Program-made: the position numbers and the translations under genes
Shown: piece by piece, positions 25,237-33,997 of the stretch
How positions within the stretch are numbered: the first letter of the stretch is position 1
Layout: every line of letters starts with the position of its first letter
Notes under the pieces: generated by a model
What the model saw: the letters and a program-made list of their open reading frames with translations, nothing else
Databases searched by the model: none
Told to the model about the DNA's origin: nothing
DNA from: Deltaproteobacteria bacterium
GTDB lineage: Bacteria; Myxococcota; Kuafuiibacteriia; Kuafuiibacteriales; Kuafuiibacteriaceae
Reading direction: 5' to 3'
Assembly: GCA_016703535.1 (NCBI GenBank)
Contig: JADJBV010000002.1
Coordinates: forward strand, 248,001-312,000
Length of the DNA: 64,000 nucleotides

Positions 25237-27260
25237 ACACCGAGGAGAAGGGCGAACGGGCCAAGCTCTCCAAAAAAGCGGTCGATCACGCCCGCAACTT
25301 CCTCTCGGCCTTGTTCATGGGCCTGAGGACCGCTCAGATCCACGATCCGGCCAACCGGGCCTTCGACAACGCGGTGCAGGTCTTGGGCGGCGCGGCCCGG
25401 GAGTTGTACTCGACCACCGGCGGCTTTCAGATCCAGTTCGTCGAAGAGTCCGTTTTTTTGAACGGCGTGCGCCTGCGCTTCGCCGATGGGGCCTTCGCCT
25501 CCATGCGCACCTTGCGCACCTTGCTCGAGTCCAAGGAGTTGGGCGGCATCGAGATGCGGACTGCGCCGACCACCGAGTCGGTCCGCAAGTTGATCCTCTT
25601 GTTCGCGGCCCGCCCCGGCGAAAACGTCTCCAAGGAGGAGCTGGAGGGCGCCCAGATCGGCCTGCTCGGGGTGCAGCGGTTTTCGGACGGCGCCCGGAGC
25701 ATCAAGGTCGATCGCCGAGTTTTTGCGGCCCAATCTTACGCCAAGTTGATCCTCGCGCTCCGGGAGCAGCTGGAACGGACCCAACAAGCCCGGGAGGTGG
25801 ACTGGGCCGGCGGGGCCGGGGCCCCACGCCTGCGGGCGGTCCGGGTGATCCAAGATCTGGTGGAGTTGGGCAGCGATCGGGCCGACTTCCTCCTGCGCCT
25901 CTCCGCCAATCGCAAAGGCGCCCAACCCCTCGAGCTCTACGCGGTCGACACCTGCTTGTTGGCCATCGGTCTGGGGCACGGTTTGGGCCTGCCCCGCGCC
26001 GATCTGGTGGATCTGGGCATGGCGGCCTTGTTTCACGTCTTGGGGGCCCGGCCCGAAGGGGAACGATGGTTCCTCGGTGAGACCGAACTACGCGCCTCTT
26101 TGGCGTGGTTGGTCGCCGAAAGTGGCCTGAGCCGCTCGGCCCACCTTCGCACCTTGGTGGTGGCCGAGTTGGTCCCGGGCGCCAGCGGCCGCAGCAAACC
26201 CCACTGGTACACCCGCCTCCTCCAGGTGGCCGCTGGCTATCAGCGCCTCCTTTTCGGGATCTTCGCGGACGATCCCGCGCCCCTTTTGCCCCTCGAGGCC
26301 CTCAGCCGCCTCGCCGAAAATCGCGAAGGCCGTTACGACCCCCGGGCCGTCGATCTGTTGATCAACGTGCTCCGGGCCTACCCGGTCGGCGCCGAGGTGG
26401 TCCTCGACGGGGGGGAGGTAGGGGTGGTCGTCAGCCACGCCGGGGGCTCCCGTTGGGATCGACCGATGGTCCGGGTGCTGGGCGATCCGCCCCACACCGT
26501 CGACCTGATGGTCCGGGATGGCGGGCGGTTCCTGAACCGCATCCAAGGGACCCGCTTGTTCCTCGGGGAAAAGAGCGCCAACACGACCTTGGACGAGCTC
26601 GGCTTTCCGCCGCTGGTGGACACCGAAGCCTTACGGGCCTTGGGCCTCGAGGACGGAATGCAAGCCCACTTGCCAGAGCTCGGCGCCACACCCGCCGGTC
26701 TGGACGAGGTCTTGGCGGCCCTCGATCTGCCGGGTGATGAAGACGATCCGCCGCTGATCGACGACGAGGCCATCGAACCGCTGCCGAGTAGCCTGCCGCC
26801 GGGCCCGGATCCGACGGCCTACGACACCTTGCCGCCGGATCCCGAGCCGGTGGCTTGGGATGCACCCCTGGAGCTCGCCCCGCCACTGTTGCCGGACGCG
26901 ACCGCGCCCCTGGCCCGGGTCGAGTTCGAGACGGTGCCGTCGGACGACCTGCCGATCGTCCCTTTGGCACCGCTGGTGTCCGAGCCGCTGGCGCCGCCTT
27001 CGACCGAGGACGGTCGCACCCCGTTCGAGCCTCTGCCTCTGGCCGAGGAAGATCCCGTCGACCTGGCCACCGAAAACCAGGCGTTGCGGAGTTATGTGGA
27101 GACCTTGGTGTTGGCCCTGAACGCCTCCAAGCTGCCGATCCCCGCCCCACCCGCGGCGATCGAAGCGTCTTTGCCGCCGACGCCGGCCTCCAAACCGCCC
27201 GAGGCCCCGCGGTCTTTGCCGCCACGTCGGGGCCGGCGGCCGATTCCACCACGCCGCTGA
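25233..27260 (+). CDS. Degenerate HD-GYP-like protein with Pro-rich tail
   Basis: The GTG at 25233 overlaps the upstream stop (GTGA), so expression is coupled to the HEAT-repeat gene. The first 150 residues match the start of the HEAT protein in style (A-L-F-M-G-L-R-T-A-Q-I-H-D-P-A-N-R-A-F-D). Residues about 230-420 follow an HD-GYP-like helical arrangement, but the catalytic HD is F-H-V-L-G-A where L-H-D-I-G-K is usual, and no G-Y-P is present, so cyclic-di-GMP hydrolysis is unlikely. The last 170 residues are Pro/Asp/Leu-rich and disordered. Probably a signalling scaffold. Confidence 0.7.
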   Translation: MNTEEKGERAKLSKKAVDHARNFLSALFMGLRTAQIHDPANRAFDNAVQVLGGAARELYSTTGGFQIQFVEESVFLNGVRLRFADGAFASMRTLRTLLESKELGGIEMRTAPTTESVRKLILLFAARPGENVSKEELEGAQIGLLGVQRFSDGARSIKVDRRVFAAQSYAKLILALREQLERTQQAREVDWAGGAGAPRLRAVRVIQDLVELGSDRADFLLRLSANRKGAQPLELYAVDTCLLAIGLGHGLGLPRADLVDLGMAALFHVLGARPEGERWFLGETELRASLAWLVAESGLSRSAHLRTLVVAELVPGASGRSKPHWYTRLLQVAAGYQRLLFGIFADDPAPLLPLEALSRLAENREGRYDPRAVDLLINVLRAYPVGAEVVLDGGEVGVVVSHAGGSRWDRPMVRVLGDPPHTVDLMVRDGGRFLNRIQGTRLFLGEKSANTTLDELGFPPLVDTEALRALGLEDGMQAHLPELGATPAGLDEVLAALDLPGDEDDPPLIDDEAIEPLPSSLPPGPDPTAYDTLPPDPEPVAWDAPLELAPPLLPDATAPLARVEFETVPSDDLPIVPLAPLVSEPLAPPSTEDGRTPFEPLPLAEEDPVDLATENQALRSYVETLVLALNASKLPIPAPPAAIEASLPPTPASKPPEAPRSLPPRRGRRPIPPRR

Positions 27261-27313
27261 ACCTGGCCGAATTGCTGTGTTCCTCGGGGATCCGTGCTAG
27301 CGTTCCGAGCGTC

Positions 27314-28642
27314 GTGCCAGCCGATACACTCCCCCAACGTCGATCCGTCCGACCGGTGCAGAGCGTCAAGGTCGTGGTCGTCAAAGGCCCGGACACCGGC
27401 GCCAAACGCGAATCAGGCGACGAACGGATCTCGATTGGCACCGCCCCCGACAACCAGCTGGTCCTCAAGGACCCGACCGTCTCTCGTTACCACGTCGAGA
27501 TCGTGCGCCGGGGTGATCGCCTGGAGGTCCAAGATCTTGGCTCCACCAACGGGGTCGTGACCTCGGGCGTCTACATCGAAAAGGCCGCGGTGGCGCCCGG
27601 CACGGTGCTCAACCTGGGCTCGACCAGCATCCGGGTCGAAGACGGCGGCACCTTCGAACAAGACGCTCCTCCCAGCGAAGAGCTGGAAGCGGTCCGAGGC
27701 CGATCCACGGCCATGCGAGAGCTCTTTGGCCGCATCTCCCGGGTCGCCGGTTCGGACGCCTCGGTGTTGCTCAACGGCGAAACCGGGGTCGGCAAAGAGC
27801 TGGTCGCCCGAGAGATCCACCAGGCCAGCGGCCGGGCCGGTCAACCCTTCGAGACCGTCGATTGTGGCGCCATCTCGCCAGCGCTGATCGCCAGCGAGCT
27901 CTTCGGCCACGAAAAGGGCGCCTTTACCGGCGCCGATGAGTCCCGGGAGGGCGCCTTCGAACGGGCCCATGGCGGCACCCTTTTCCTCGACGAGATCGGT
28001 GAACTTCCCCTGGCCTTGCAACCCGCCTTGCTCGGCGCGGTCGAACGCAAGGTGATCCGCCGGGTCGGTGGCTCCAAGACCATCCCGGTCGACGTGCGAG
28101 TGGTCAGCGCCACCCACCGAGATCTCCGCTCGGCGGTGAACAAGAGCGAGTTCCGCGAGGACCTCTACTATCGCCTGGCCGTGGTGACCCTCTCCATCCC
28201 GCCGTTGCGGGAGCGCATCGAAGACGTGCCGATCTTGGTCGAGCACTTCTTGCGTTTGGCGGGCCACACCGCGCCCGTCGACGAGCTGGTGCCGCCGGTG
28301 GTGATGGACAGCCTGACCCGCCACAAGTGGCCCGGCAACGTCCGGGAGCTGCGCAACTTCATCGAGGCCTTTTTGGTGATGGGTGAGGCCATGCCTCCTT
28401 CGGCTGTGCCTCACGCGCGAGGCGCGGCGGCTGGGCCGGGCCTCGTCAACCAAGAGGGGATCGATCTGTTGACCGGCATGCCTTATCGCGAGGCTCGGAC
28501 CCGCCTCCTCGACGAGTTCGAGCGGGCCTACCTGAAGAAGGTGCTGGAGAACAGCGACGACAACGTGTCCGAAGCGGCCCGCAAGTCCCGGATCCACCGC
28601 TCGTACATCAACGTGATGTTGCGCCGGCACGGCATCCGCTAG
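27314..28642 (+). CDS. FHA-domain sigma54-dependent transcriptional activator
   Basis: The GTG at 27314 is a reasonable start (a second GTG at 27356 is possible). The protein has an N-terminal FHA domain (S-R-Y-H-V-E and L-G-S-T-N-G-V), a full sigma54-interaction AAA+ domain with Walker A G-E-T-G-V-G-K-E, an intact GAFTGA loop, Walker B F-L-D-E-I-G-E-L-P, R-E-D-L-Y-Y-R-L arginine fingers, and a C-terminal Fis-type helix-turn-helix. FHA activators respond to Ser/Thr phosphorylation and are frequent in myxobacteria. It probably regulates from sigma54 promoters elsewhere. Confidence 0.92.
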   Translation: MPADTLPQRRSVRPVQSVKVVVVKGPDTGAKRESGDERISIGTAPDNQLVLKDPTVSRYHVEIVRRGDRLEVQDLGSTNGVVTSGVYIEKAAVAPGTVLNLGSTSIRVEDGGTFEQDAPPSEELEAVRGRSTAMRELFGRISRVAGSDASVLLNGETGVGKELVAREIHQASGRAGQPFETVDCGAISPALIASELFGHEKGAFTGADESREGAFERAHGGTLFLDEIGELPLALQPALLGAVERKVIRRVGGSKTIPVDVRVVSATHRDLRSAVNKSEFREDLYYRLAVVTLSIPPLRERIEDVPILVEHFLRLAGHTAPVDELVPPVVMDSLTRHKWPGNVRELRNFIEAFLVMGEAMPPSAVPHARGAAAGPGLVNQEGIDLLTGMPYREARTRLLDEFERAYLKKVLENSDDNVSEAARKSRIHRSYINVMLRRHGIR

Positions 28643-28661
28643 TCCGCCCCAGCGCCACCCC

Positions 28662-29324
28662 TCAGTCGGCGGTGGCGTAGGCGATCGCGGCCCCGATGCC
28701 GAGGCCGATCAACAAGGCCCCGACGGTCCCGTGGGTCACCCGGCGACTCTCCAAGTCCTCGAGCTCCTGCGGATCTTGAGCGGGTTCGCCCACGCTGCCC
28801 CGGGCGACCAAGGCGCTCCCCACGAACACCGAGCCGGCCACCGCCGCCACCACCGCACCAACCCCCACCACCGGGACCCAGGCCGGGGTCTCGGGTTCGG
28901 CGACGGGCGTGATCGGGACCAGCGGCGGCGGGGGCGGCAACTTGGCGGTGATCCGTGGCAGCAATCGATCCAGGCCGGCCGCGATCGGCTCGTCTGGCGC
29001 CGCGCCCTTTCGCAAGTCAACTTGCGTTTGCGAGACCTCCCGGCCCCCCGGGGTTTGGCGGATCAGCAGCCAACGAACCTGGGAGATGCCGACAAAGAGG
29101 CCCACCGTTAGCACGTGATCCGGGCTCTGACCGTCGCAGGTGGGTGCGCTCAAGGTCAGCTCACTGCCCCGCAGGTTGGCGCAGGTTTCGTTGCCACGGG
29201 CGCTCAAGCGCTCCAACACCACCTGGAGGGCCTGGGCGTGTTCGTCGGGGCTGATGCCGTCGGCGGTCCCGGGGCGGACCTCGACCAACACGCCGGCGGC
29301 CAGGAGCCCGAGCAGCGGGAACAC
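28662..29324 (-). CDS. Membrane-associated protein with C-terminal glycine-zipper-like helices
   Basis: The GTG at 29324 gives 220 residues with a short N-terminal hydrophobic segment, a globular part (C-A-N-L-R-G-S-E-L-T-L-S-A-P-T-C), a Pro-rich stretch P-P-P-P-P-L-V-P, and two membrane-like segments near the end (V-G-V-G-A-V-V-A-A-V-A-G and A-L-L-I-G-L-G-I-G-A-A). It lies 43 bp downstream of the nitric oxide reductase on the same strand, so it may be cotranscribed, but nothing ties it to nitric oxide. The start is uncertain because an in-frame extension upstream also looks signal-like. Confidence 0.6.
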   Translation of the reverse strand: MFPLLGLLAAGVLVEVRPGTADGISPDEHAQALQVVLERLSARGNETCANLRGSELTLSAPTCDGQSPDHVLTVGLFVGISQVRWLLIRQTPGGREVSQTQVDLRKGAAPDEPIAAGLDRLLPRITAKLPPPPPLVPITPVAEPETPAWVPVVGVGAVVAAVAGSVFVGSALVARGSVGEPAQDPQELEDLESRRVTHGTVGALLIGLGIGAAIAYATAD

Positions 29325-29367
29325 CGAGGGAAGATACGGCTTTTGGGGCCTGGCGTCGAACGCCGCT

Positions 29368-31655
29368 TCAAATCGGGCGGGGCAGGGCCGGCGGCGCGGT
29401 GTGGGGGGCGGCCTGAGTCACGAAGGAGTGGCCGGTGAAGAGGCCGATCACGAACCAGGTCAAGGAGCCCACCCCGGCGAGGAACACCGTGTCACCCACC
29501 AGGCGCAACCAGCGCAGGTTCTCCAGCAAGGGCGATTGCAGCAGCTCCGCGCTCCTGGCGAACCAGAGCCCGTGCTCCAGGCTGGCCCAGGTCTGGATCA
29601 GGCCGATCGGCAGCAGGCTGAGCAACACCATCAGGGCCAGCCCTCCGTTCATCGCCCAAAAGGCGAAGGCCAAGGGACGTTCGTTCCACTCCCGGGCGGG
29701 CCAGAGGCGGCGGAACACGGTCAACACCAGGCCCAAGGCCAAGAGGCCGTAGACCCCAAAAAGGGCGGTGTGGGCGTGCACCGGCGTGAGGTTGAGGCCC
29801 TGCATGTAGTAGAGGGCCACCGGCGGGTTGATCAGGAAGCCGAAGATCCCGGCGCCGACCAAGTTCCAGAACGCCACCCCGGCGAAGAAGCGGAGGGGCC
29901 AGCGGTAGCGGCGCATCCAGCTGACCCGGCTCTCCATCGACAAGGTCTCTTTGGCCTCCCAACCGATCAACACCAGGGGCACCACCTCCAAGGCGCTGAA
30001 GGCCGCGCCCACCGCCATCACCGACACCGGCGTGCCCGAAAAGTAGAGGTGGTGGAAGGTCCCGGGGATGCCGCCCAGGAGGAAGATCGCCGTCGACAAC
30101 AAGGTGGCTCGACCGGCGCTTTCGGCGCGGATCAGGCCGAAGCGGGTGAAGATGAAGGCGATGGCCGCGGTGGCGAAGACCTCCATGAAGCCCTCGACCC
30201 AAAGGTGCACCACCCACCAGCGCCAGTACTCCATCACCGTCAGGTGGGTGCGGGCGCTGAACATCAAGCCGGCCCCGTAGAACAAGCCGATCGCCGCGGT
30301 CGAGCCGGTGAACAACAACACGATCGGGCGGGTGGCGTCTTTGGCGGTCAAGGCCGGCCAGAGCGCGCGCAACATCAGGCCCAACCAAAGGAGGAGGCCA
30401 ACGTAAAGGCCGATCTGCCAGACCCGGCCCAGGTCCACGTATTCGTAACCTTGGTGACCGAACCAAAAGCCTGCGTCCAGGCCCAGGTGTTGACCGATCG
30501 AGAGGGCCTCACCGGTCATCGACCCACCGACCACCACGATCAAAGCGCCGAAGAGCAGGTTGACGCCCAGGCGTTGATACTTGGGCTCTTTGCCGCCGAC
30601 CGCCGGCGCCAAAAACAACCCGGCCGCCAAAAACGCGGTGGCGATCCAGAACACCGCCAGCTGCAGGTGCCAAGTACGGGTCAAGGCGTAGGGCAGGTAT
30701 TCGCCGATCGGGATGCCGAAGAAGGACTGACCTTCGACCGTGTAGTGGGCGGTCAAGGCCCCCAGCAGCACCTGCAACACGAACAAGGCGATCACCACCA
30801 CGCCGTATTTGGCGGTGGCCTTCATCGACGGCGTCAGCGCCAGCGAGTCGAAGGGATCTTTGGCCGGTGGTTCGGGGAGCGGCTCGTGATCCCGCTTGAA
30901 GGCCTGGTACCAGACCAGCCCGCCGATGCCGGCCAACAACAAGATGATGCTCAAGATCGACCACAAGATGTTGGCCGAGGAGGGGACGTTGCCGACCAGC
31001 GGTTCGTGGGGCCAGTTGTTGGTGTAGGTCACCGCTTGTCCGGGGCGTTCGGTGGTGCAGGCCCACGCGGTCCAGAAGAAGAAGTTGGCCAGCCGCTCCC
31101 GGCGCCAGGCCTCGGGGATCGGGTTGGACTGGAGCGCGTAGCTCTCGCGCAAAGAGGCGAGGGCGCTCGAGTCGCCGAAGAGGTCTTGGTAGTAGCGCCC
31201 CACTTCGGCGATCACCGCGGCCCGTTCGGCGGAGATCACCAAGCGGCCGGTGGCCGGGTCATAGCCGTTGTGGCGCAGTTCACCGCGCAGCCGCTCTCGC
31301 AAGCTGGCTTGCAATTCAGCGGGGAGCTGGGCGTAAGGCCGCTGTTGCTCCTTTTCGCCGTAGCGATCCAGGAGCGCCGTCGCCTCTCGGTGCAGCCAGT
31401 CCGCCGACCAGTCCGGGGCTTGGTAGGCGCCGTGGCCCCAGATGGTGCCGACCTGTTGGCCGCCGATGCTCTGCCAAACTTGTTGGCCGTCCAAGATGTC
31501 CTTTTCGGTCATCAACAAGCGGCCGTCGGGGGTCTCGACCCGGGCCGGGATCGGCGGGGCCTGTCGATACACTTCACGGCCAAAAAATCCGAGGATCAGG
31601 AAGGTCCCGAGCAGGACTCCGATCAGCGTGAGCCAGAGTTTTTTTCGGTGTTCAT
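29368..31655 (-). CDS. norZ: Quinol-dependent nitric oxide reductase (qNor/NorZ)
   Basis: The protein matches qNor throughout: W-Q-S-I-G-G-Q-Q-V-G-T-I-W-G-H-G-A-Y-Q-A near the N-terminus (the domain replacing cytochrome c), heme/iron histidines in the H-L-Q, H-L-W-V-E-G and H-H-L-Y segments of a 14-helix heme-copper oxidase fold, and the C-terminal V-H-A-H-T-A-L-F-G region. It reduces NO to N2O using quinol. The visible frame opens with a GTG at 31572, but homology continues upstream through a first membrane helix (L-W-L-T-L-I-G-V-L-L-G-T-F-L-I-L-G-F-F) to an ATG at 31655 that is one base out of frame across a run of seven A's. Either an indel or slippage at that run joins them. Confidence 0.9.
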
Positions 31656-31671
31656 GACGTCGTTCCGTTCT

Positions 31672-32328
31672 TCACTGCCTGGCCCGCTTGAAGAGCACGT
31701 TGTTCTCCAAGTGGATGTGGGCCATCAGCTCCTGCTCCAGCTCCGCCAGGCCGGCGTAGAGCGCTCGCCAGGTGGTGCAGGCGTCGGGGGGTGGTTGGTA
31801 GTCGTGGGCCAAGGCCCGGAGCCTCGCCAGGCGGACCCCGTGTTCGTCGTGTTCTTGGGTCATCACTCGGATCGGCGGGCCGGCCAGATAACCTTGGCCC
31901 TCGAGGATCATCGGGAAGAGGATCTGCTCCTCCTTCTGCATGTGGCCTTCGAGCTCGTCAGCGACCTCGACCAAAAATCCGGTGAGCCCGGTCGGTCGCT
32001 CCGGGTGATCGGCGTGGACCGCCTCGACCTTTTCGGACATCTGCAGCAGGTGGGGCAGCACCTCCCGGTGGCCCGCGTGATAACGCTCGAGCACGTGGGC
32101 GAGGACCTGGTCGAGGGGCGCCTCGGACCACTGGGTCAGCGGATCCGGCGGCGGGGTGGCGGCTTGGATCTCGGCCAAGACGGCGGCGGGCTCCAGCTGT
32201 CGCGCTTCGCAGGCGGCCTTGAGGCTCTTTTGCCCGCCGCAACAGAAGTCGAGGTGGTGGCGATGGAAGACCTGGACGGCGCCCGCTTGGGTGGCGGCCA
32301 GTTCGGCGAGGGTGGTGTTGGTGTCCAT
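31672..32328 (-). CDS. ric: Iron-sulfur cluster repair di-iron protein Ric/YtfE
   Basis: This 218-residue protein has the N-terminal D-F-C-C-G-G motif and the hemerythrin-like His/Glu residues (R-Y-H-A-G-H, H-M-Q-K-E-E, H-D-E-H-G, H-I-H-L-E) that bind the diferric site. Ric repairs iron-sulfur clusters damaged by nitric oxide or oxidative stress. It sits directly upstream of norZ with 17 bp between stop and the proposed ATG, and divergent from norR, so both are probably NorR-controlled. Confidence in the family is high. Confidence 0.95.
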   Translation of the reverse strand: MDTNTTLAELAATQAGAVQVFHRHHLDFCCGGQKSLKAACEARQLEPAAVLAEIQAATPPPDPLTQWSEAPLDQVLAHVLERYHAGHREVLPHLLQMSEKVEAVHADHPERPTGLTGFLVEVADELEGHMQKEEQILFPMILEGQGYLAGPPIRVMTQEHDEHGVRLARLRALAHDYQPPPDACTTWRALYAGLAELEQELMAHIHLENNVLFKRARQ

Positions 32329-32405
32329 GCCTGACCCCTTCGCAAGGCGGCGGCCACCGTTCCAACCCCCCGAATCCCTGGGTATTCTGCGGCGGTTGTT
32401 GAATC

Positions 32406-32426
32406 CATAACCGCATTGGCGTTATG
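32406..32426. promoter_or_regulatory. Dyad-symmetric candidate operator in the ric-norR intergenic region
   Basis: CATAAC and GTTATG arms form a perfect 6-bp inverted repeat separated by 9 bp, in the AT-richer part of an otherwise GC-rich divergent promoter region. It lies 12 bp upstream of the norR start and about 78 bp upstream of ric. Its position suits an autoregulatory or NO-responsive binding site. Possible sigma54 -24 and -12 elements for ric lie between it and the ric start, but the match is weak. Confidence 0.45.
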
Positions 32427-32437
32427 ATTTACGCAAC

Positions 32438-33988
32438 GTGTTGTTACAAGAACAACGGGACCCAGACCTGGACGTGTTGTTGGGTCTGGCGATCGACCTG
32501 ACCGCCAACCTCGCCACCGAAGACCGCTACCGCCGTTTGCTCGAGGGCGTTCGCCAGCTCCTCCCCTGCGACGCGGTGTGCCTCTTGCGGAGGGACGGCG
32601 AGGCCTTCGTGCCGGTCGCCAGCCACGGCTTGGTCGAAGACGCGATGGGCCGTCGTTACCTGCTCGCCGAACACCCGCGCCTGGCGCAGATCGCCGGCTC
32701 GATGACGCCGGTGCGCTTTTCGCCCGACGTCGAGCTCCCGGATCCCTTCGACGGCCTCCTCGAAAAGGACGCTACCGCCTTGGCCCACGTGCACGCTTGC
32801 CTCGGTTGCCCGCTGCGGGTGGAGGATCAGCTGGTGGGCTTGTTGACCGCCGACGCCCTCTTGCCCGACGCCTTCGCCGACCTCGATCCGCGGCTCCTGA
32901 CCTGGTTGGGCGCGCTGGCCGGCGCGGCGCTCCACACCCGGCGTTTGGTCGAGGCCCTCGAGCACAGCAGCCAACGCCTCGGCTCGGTGGCCCGAGATCT
33001 CTTGCGGGCCGCCGAAGAACAGCGGGGCGGTGGGCTCCTCGGCCAAAGCCCGAAAATGCTGGCGCTAAAGAAGGAGATCAGCCTGGTTGCTCAGTCGGAT
33101 CTCAGCGTGTTGATCACCGGCGAAACCGGCTCCGGCAAAGAGCTGGTGGCCCGGGCGATCCATCACCAATCGGCCCGCCGACAAGAGCCGTTGATCTACG
33201 TGAACTGCGCGGCGCTCCCCGAGTCGGTCGCGGAGAGTGAACTTTTTGGTCACCTGCGGGGGGCCTTCACCGGCGCCGAACAGCAGCGGGCCGGAAAGTT
33301 TGAGGTCGCCGATCGGGGCACCTTGTTCCTCGATGAGATCGGCGAGTTGCCGCTGTCGATTCAACCGAAGTTGTTGCGGGCGCTGCAGGAGGGCGAGATC
33401 CAGCGGGTCGGCGCCGATCGACCACTTTCGGTGGACGTGCGGGTCTTGGCCGCCACCAACCGAGACCTGGTGCGGGCGGTGGCCGAAGGTCGCTTCCGCG
33501 CCGACCTCTACCATCGGCTGAACGTGTACCCGATCGCGGTGCCGCCCTTGCGGGAGCGGGGAGAAGATCTCGCCTTGTTGGCGGGGCACTTCTGCGATCA
33601 AGCTCGGGTGCGTTTGGGCCTGGGGCCGGTGCGCCTGTTGCCCGAAGCCCGGGCCGAGCTGGCGGCCGCCACTTGGCCGGGCAATGTCCGGGAGCTGGAG
33701 AACCACCTCTTCCGTTTGGTGTTGCGGGCGGCCGAAAAGGTCGCTCGGGGCGAGGTGGTGGTCATCGAAGCGACCGGTGTTTTGCCGAACGAGGTGGCTC
33801 CCCCGCTGACGCCACCGAACGCCGCGCCCGCTCGGGGCAACTTGCGGGATCGGGTCGAGGCTTTTCAGCGCCAGCAGATCCAACAGGCGGTTCAGGCCCA
33901 TCAAGGCAACTGGGCCCAGGCGGCCGAGTCCCTGGGCCTGCACCGCAGCAACCTGCACCACCTGGCCCGGCGTTTGGGCCTGCGCTGA
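32438..33988 (+). CDS. norR: NorR-type nitric-oxide-responsive sigma54 activator
   Basis: The 516-residue protein has an N-terminal GAF domain with the conserved H-x-C segment (A-H-V-H-A-C-L-G-C-P-L) of NO-sensing NorR, an AAA+ sigma54 domain (G-E-T-G-S-G-K-E, intact GAFTGA loop, F-L-D-E-I-G-E-L-P) and a C-terminal helix-turn-helix (A-E-S-L-G-L-H-R-S-N-L). It is divergent from ric-norZ, the usual arrangement for controlling NO detoxification. The GTG at 32438 is used; the following TTG at 32441 is also possible. NO binding to the GAF iron is known for the family. Confidence 0.93.
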   Translation: MLLQEQRDPDLDVLLGLAIDLTANLATEDRYRRLLEGVRQLLPCDAVCLLRRDGEAFVPVASHGLVEDAMGRRYLLAEHPRLAQIAGSMTPVRFSPDVELPDPFDGLLEKDATALAHVHACLGCPLRVEDQLVGLLTADALLPDAFADLDPRLLTWLGALAGAALHTRRLVEALEHSSQRLGSVARDLLRAAEEQRGGGLLGQSPKMLALKKEISLVAQSDLSVLITGETGSGKELVARAIHHQSARRQEPLIYVNCAALPESVAESELFGHLRGAFTGAEQQRAGKFEVADRGTLFLDEIGELPLSIQPKLLRALQEGEIQRVGADRPLSVDVRVLAATNRDLVRAVAEGRFRADLYHRLNVYPIAVPPLRERGEDLALLAGHFCDQARVRLGLGPVRLLPEARAELAAATWPGNVRELENHLFRLVLRAAEKVARGEVVVIEATGVLPNEVAPPLTPPNAAPARGNLRDRVEAFQRQQIQQAVQAHQGNWAQAAESLGLHRSNLHHLARRLGLR

Positions 33989-33997
33989 TCCCCGGCC

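Noticed and set aside
29140..32334. Very long open frame (1064 codons) on the plus strand opposite norZ and ric
   Set aside because: It is the antisense shadow of two genes with clear family identity; its sequence is rich in Gln, His and Arg with no domain, as expected when GC-rich codons remove stop codons on the opposite strand.
32329..32405. Possible sigma54 -24/-12 pair upstream of ric
   Set aside because: Two candidate spacings give either a good -24 or a good -12 element but not both, so it is not called as a promoter.
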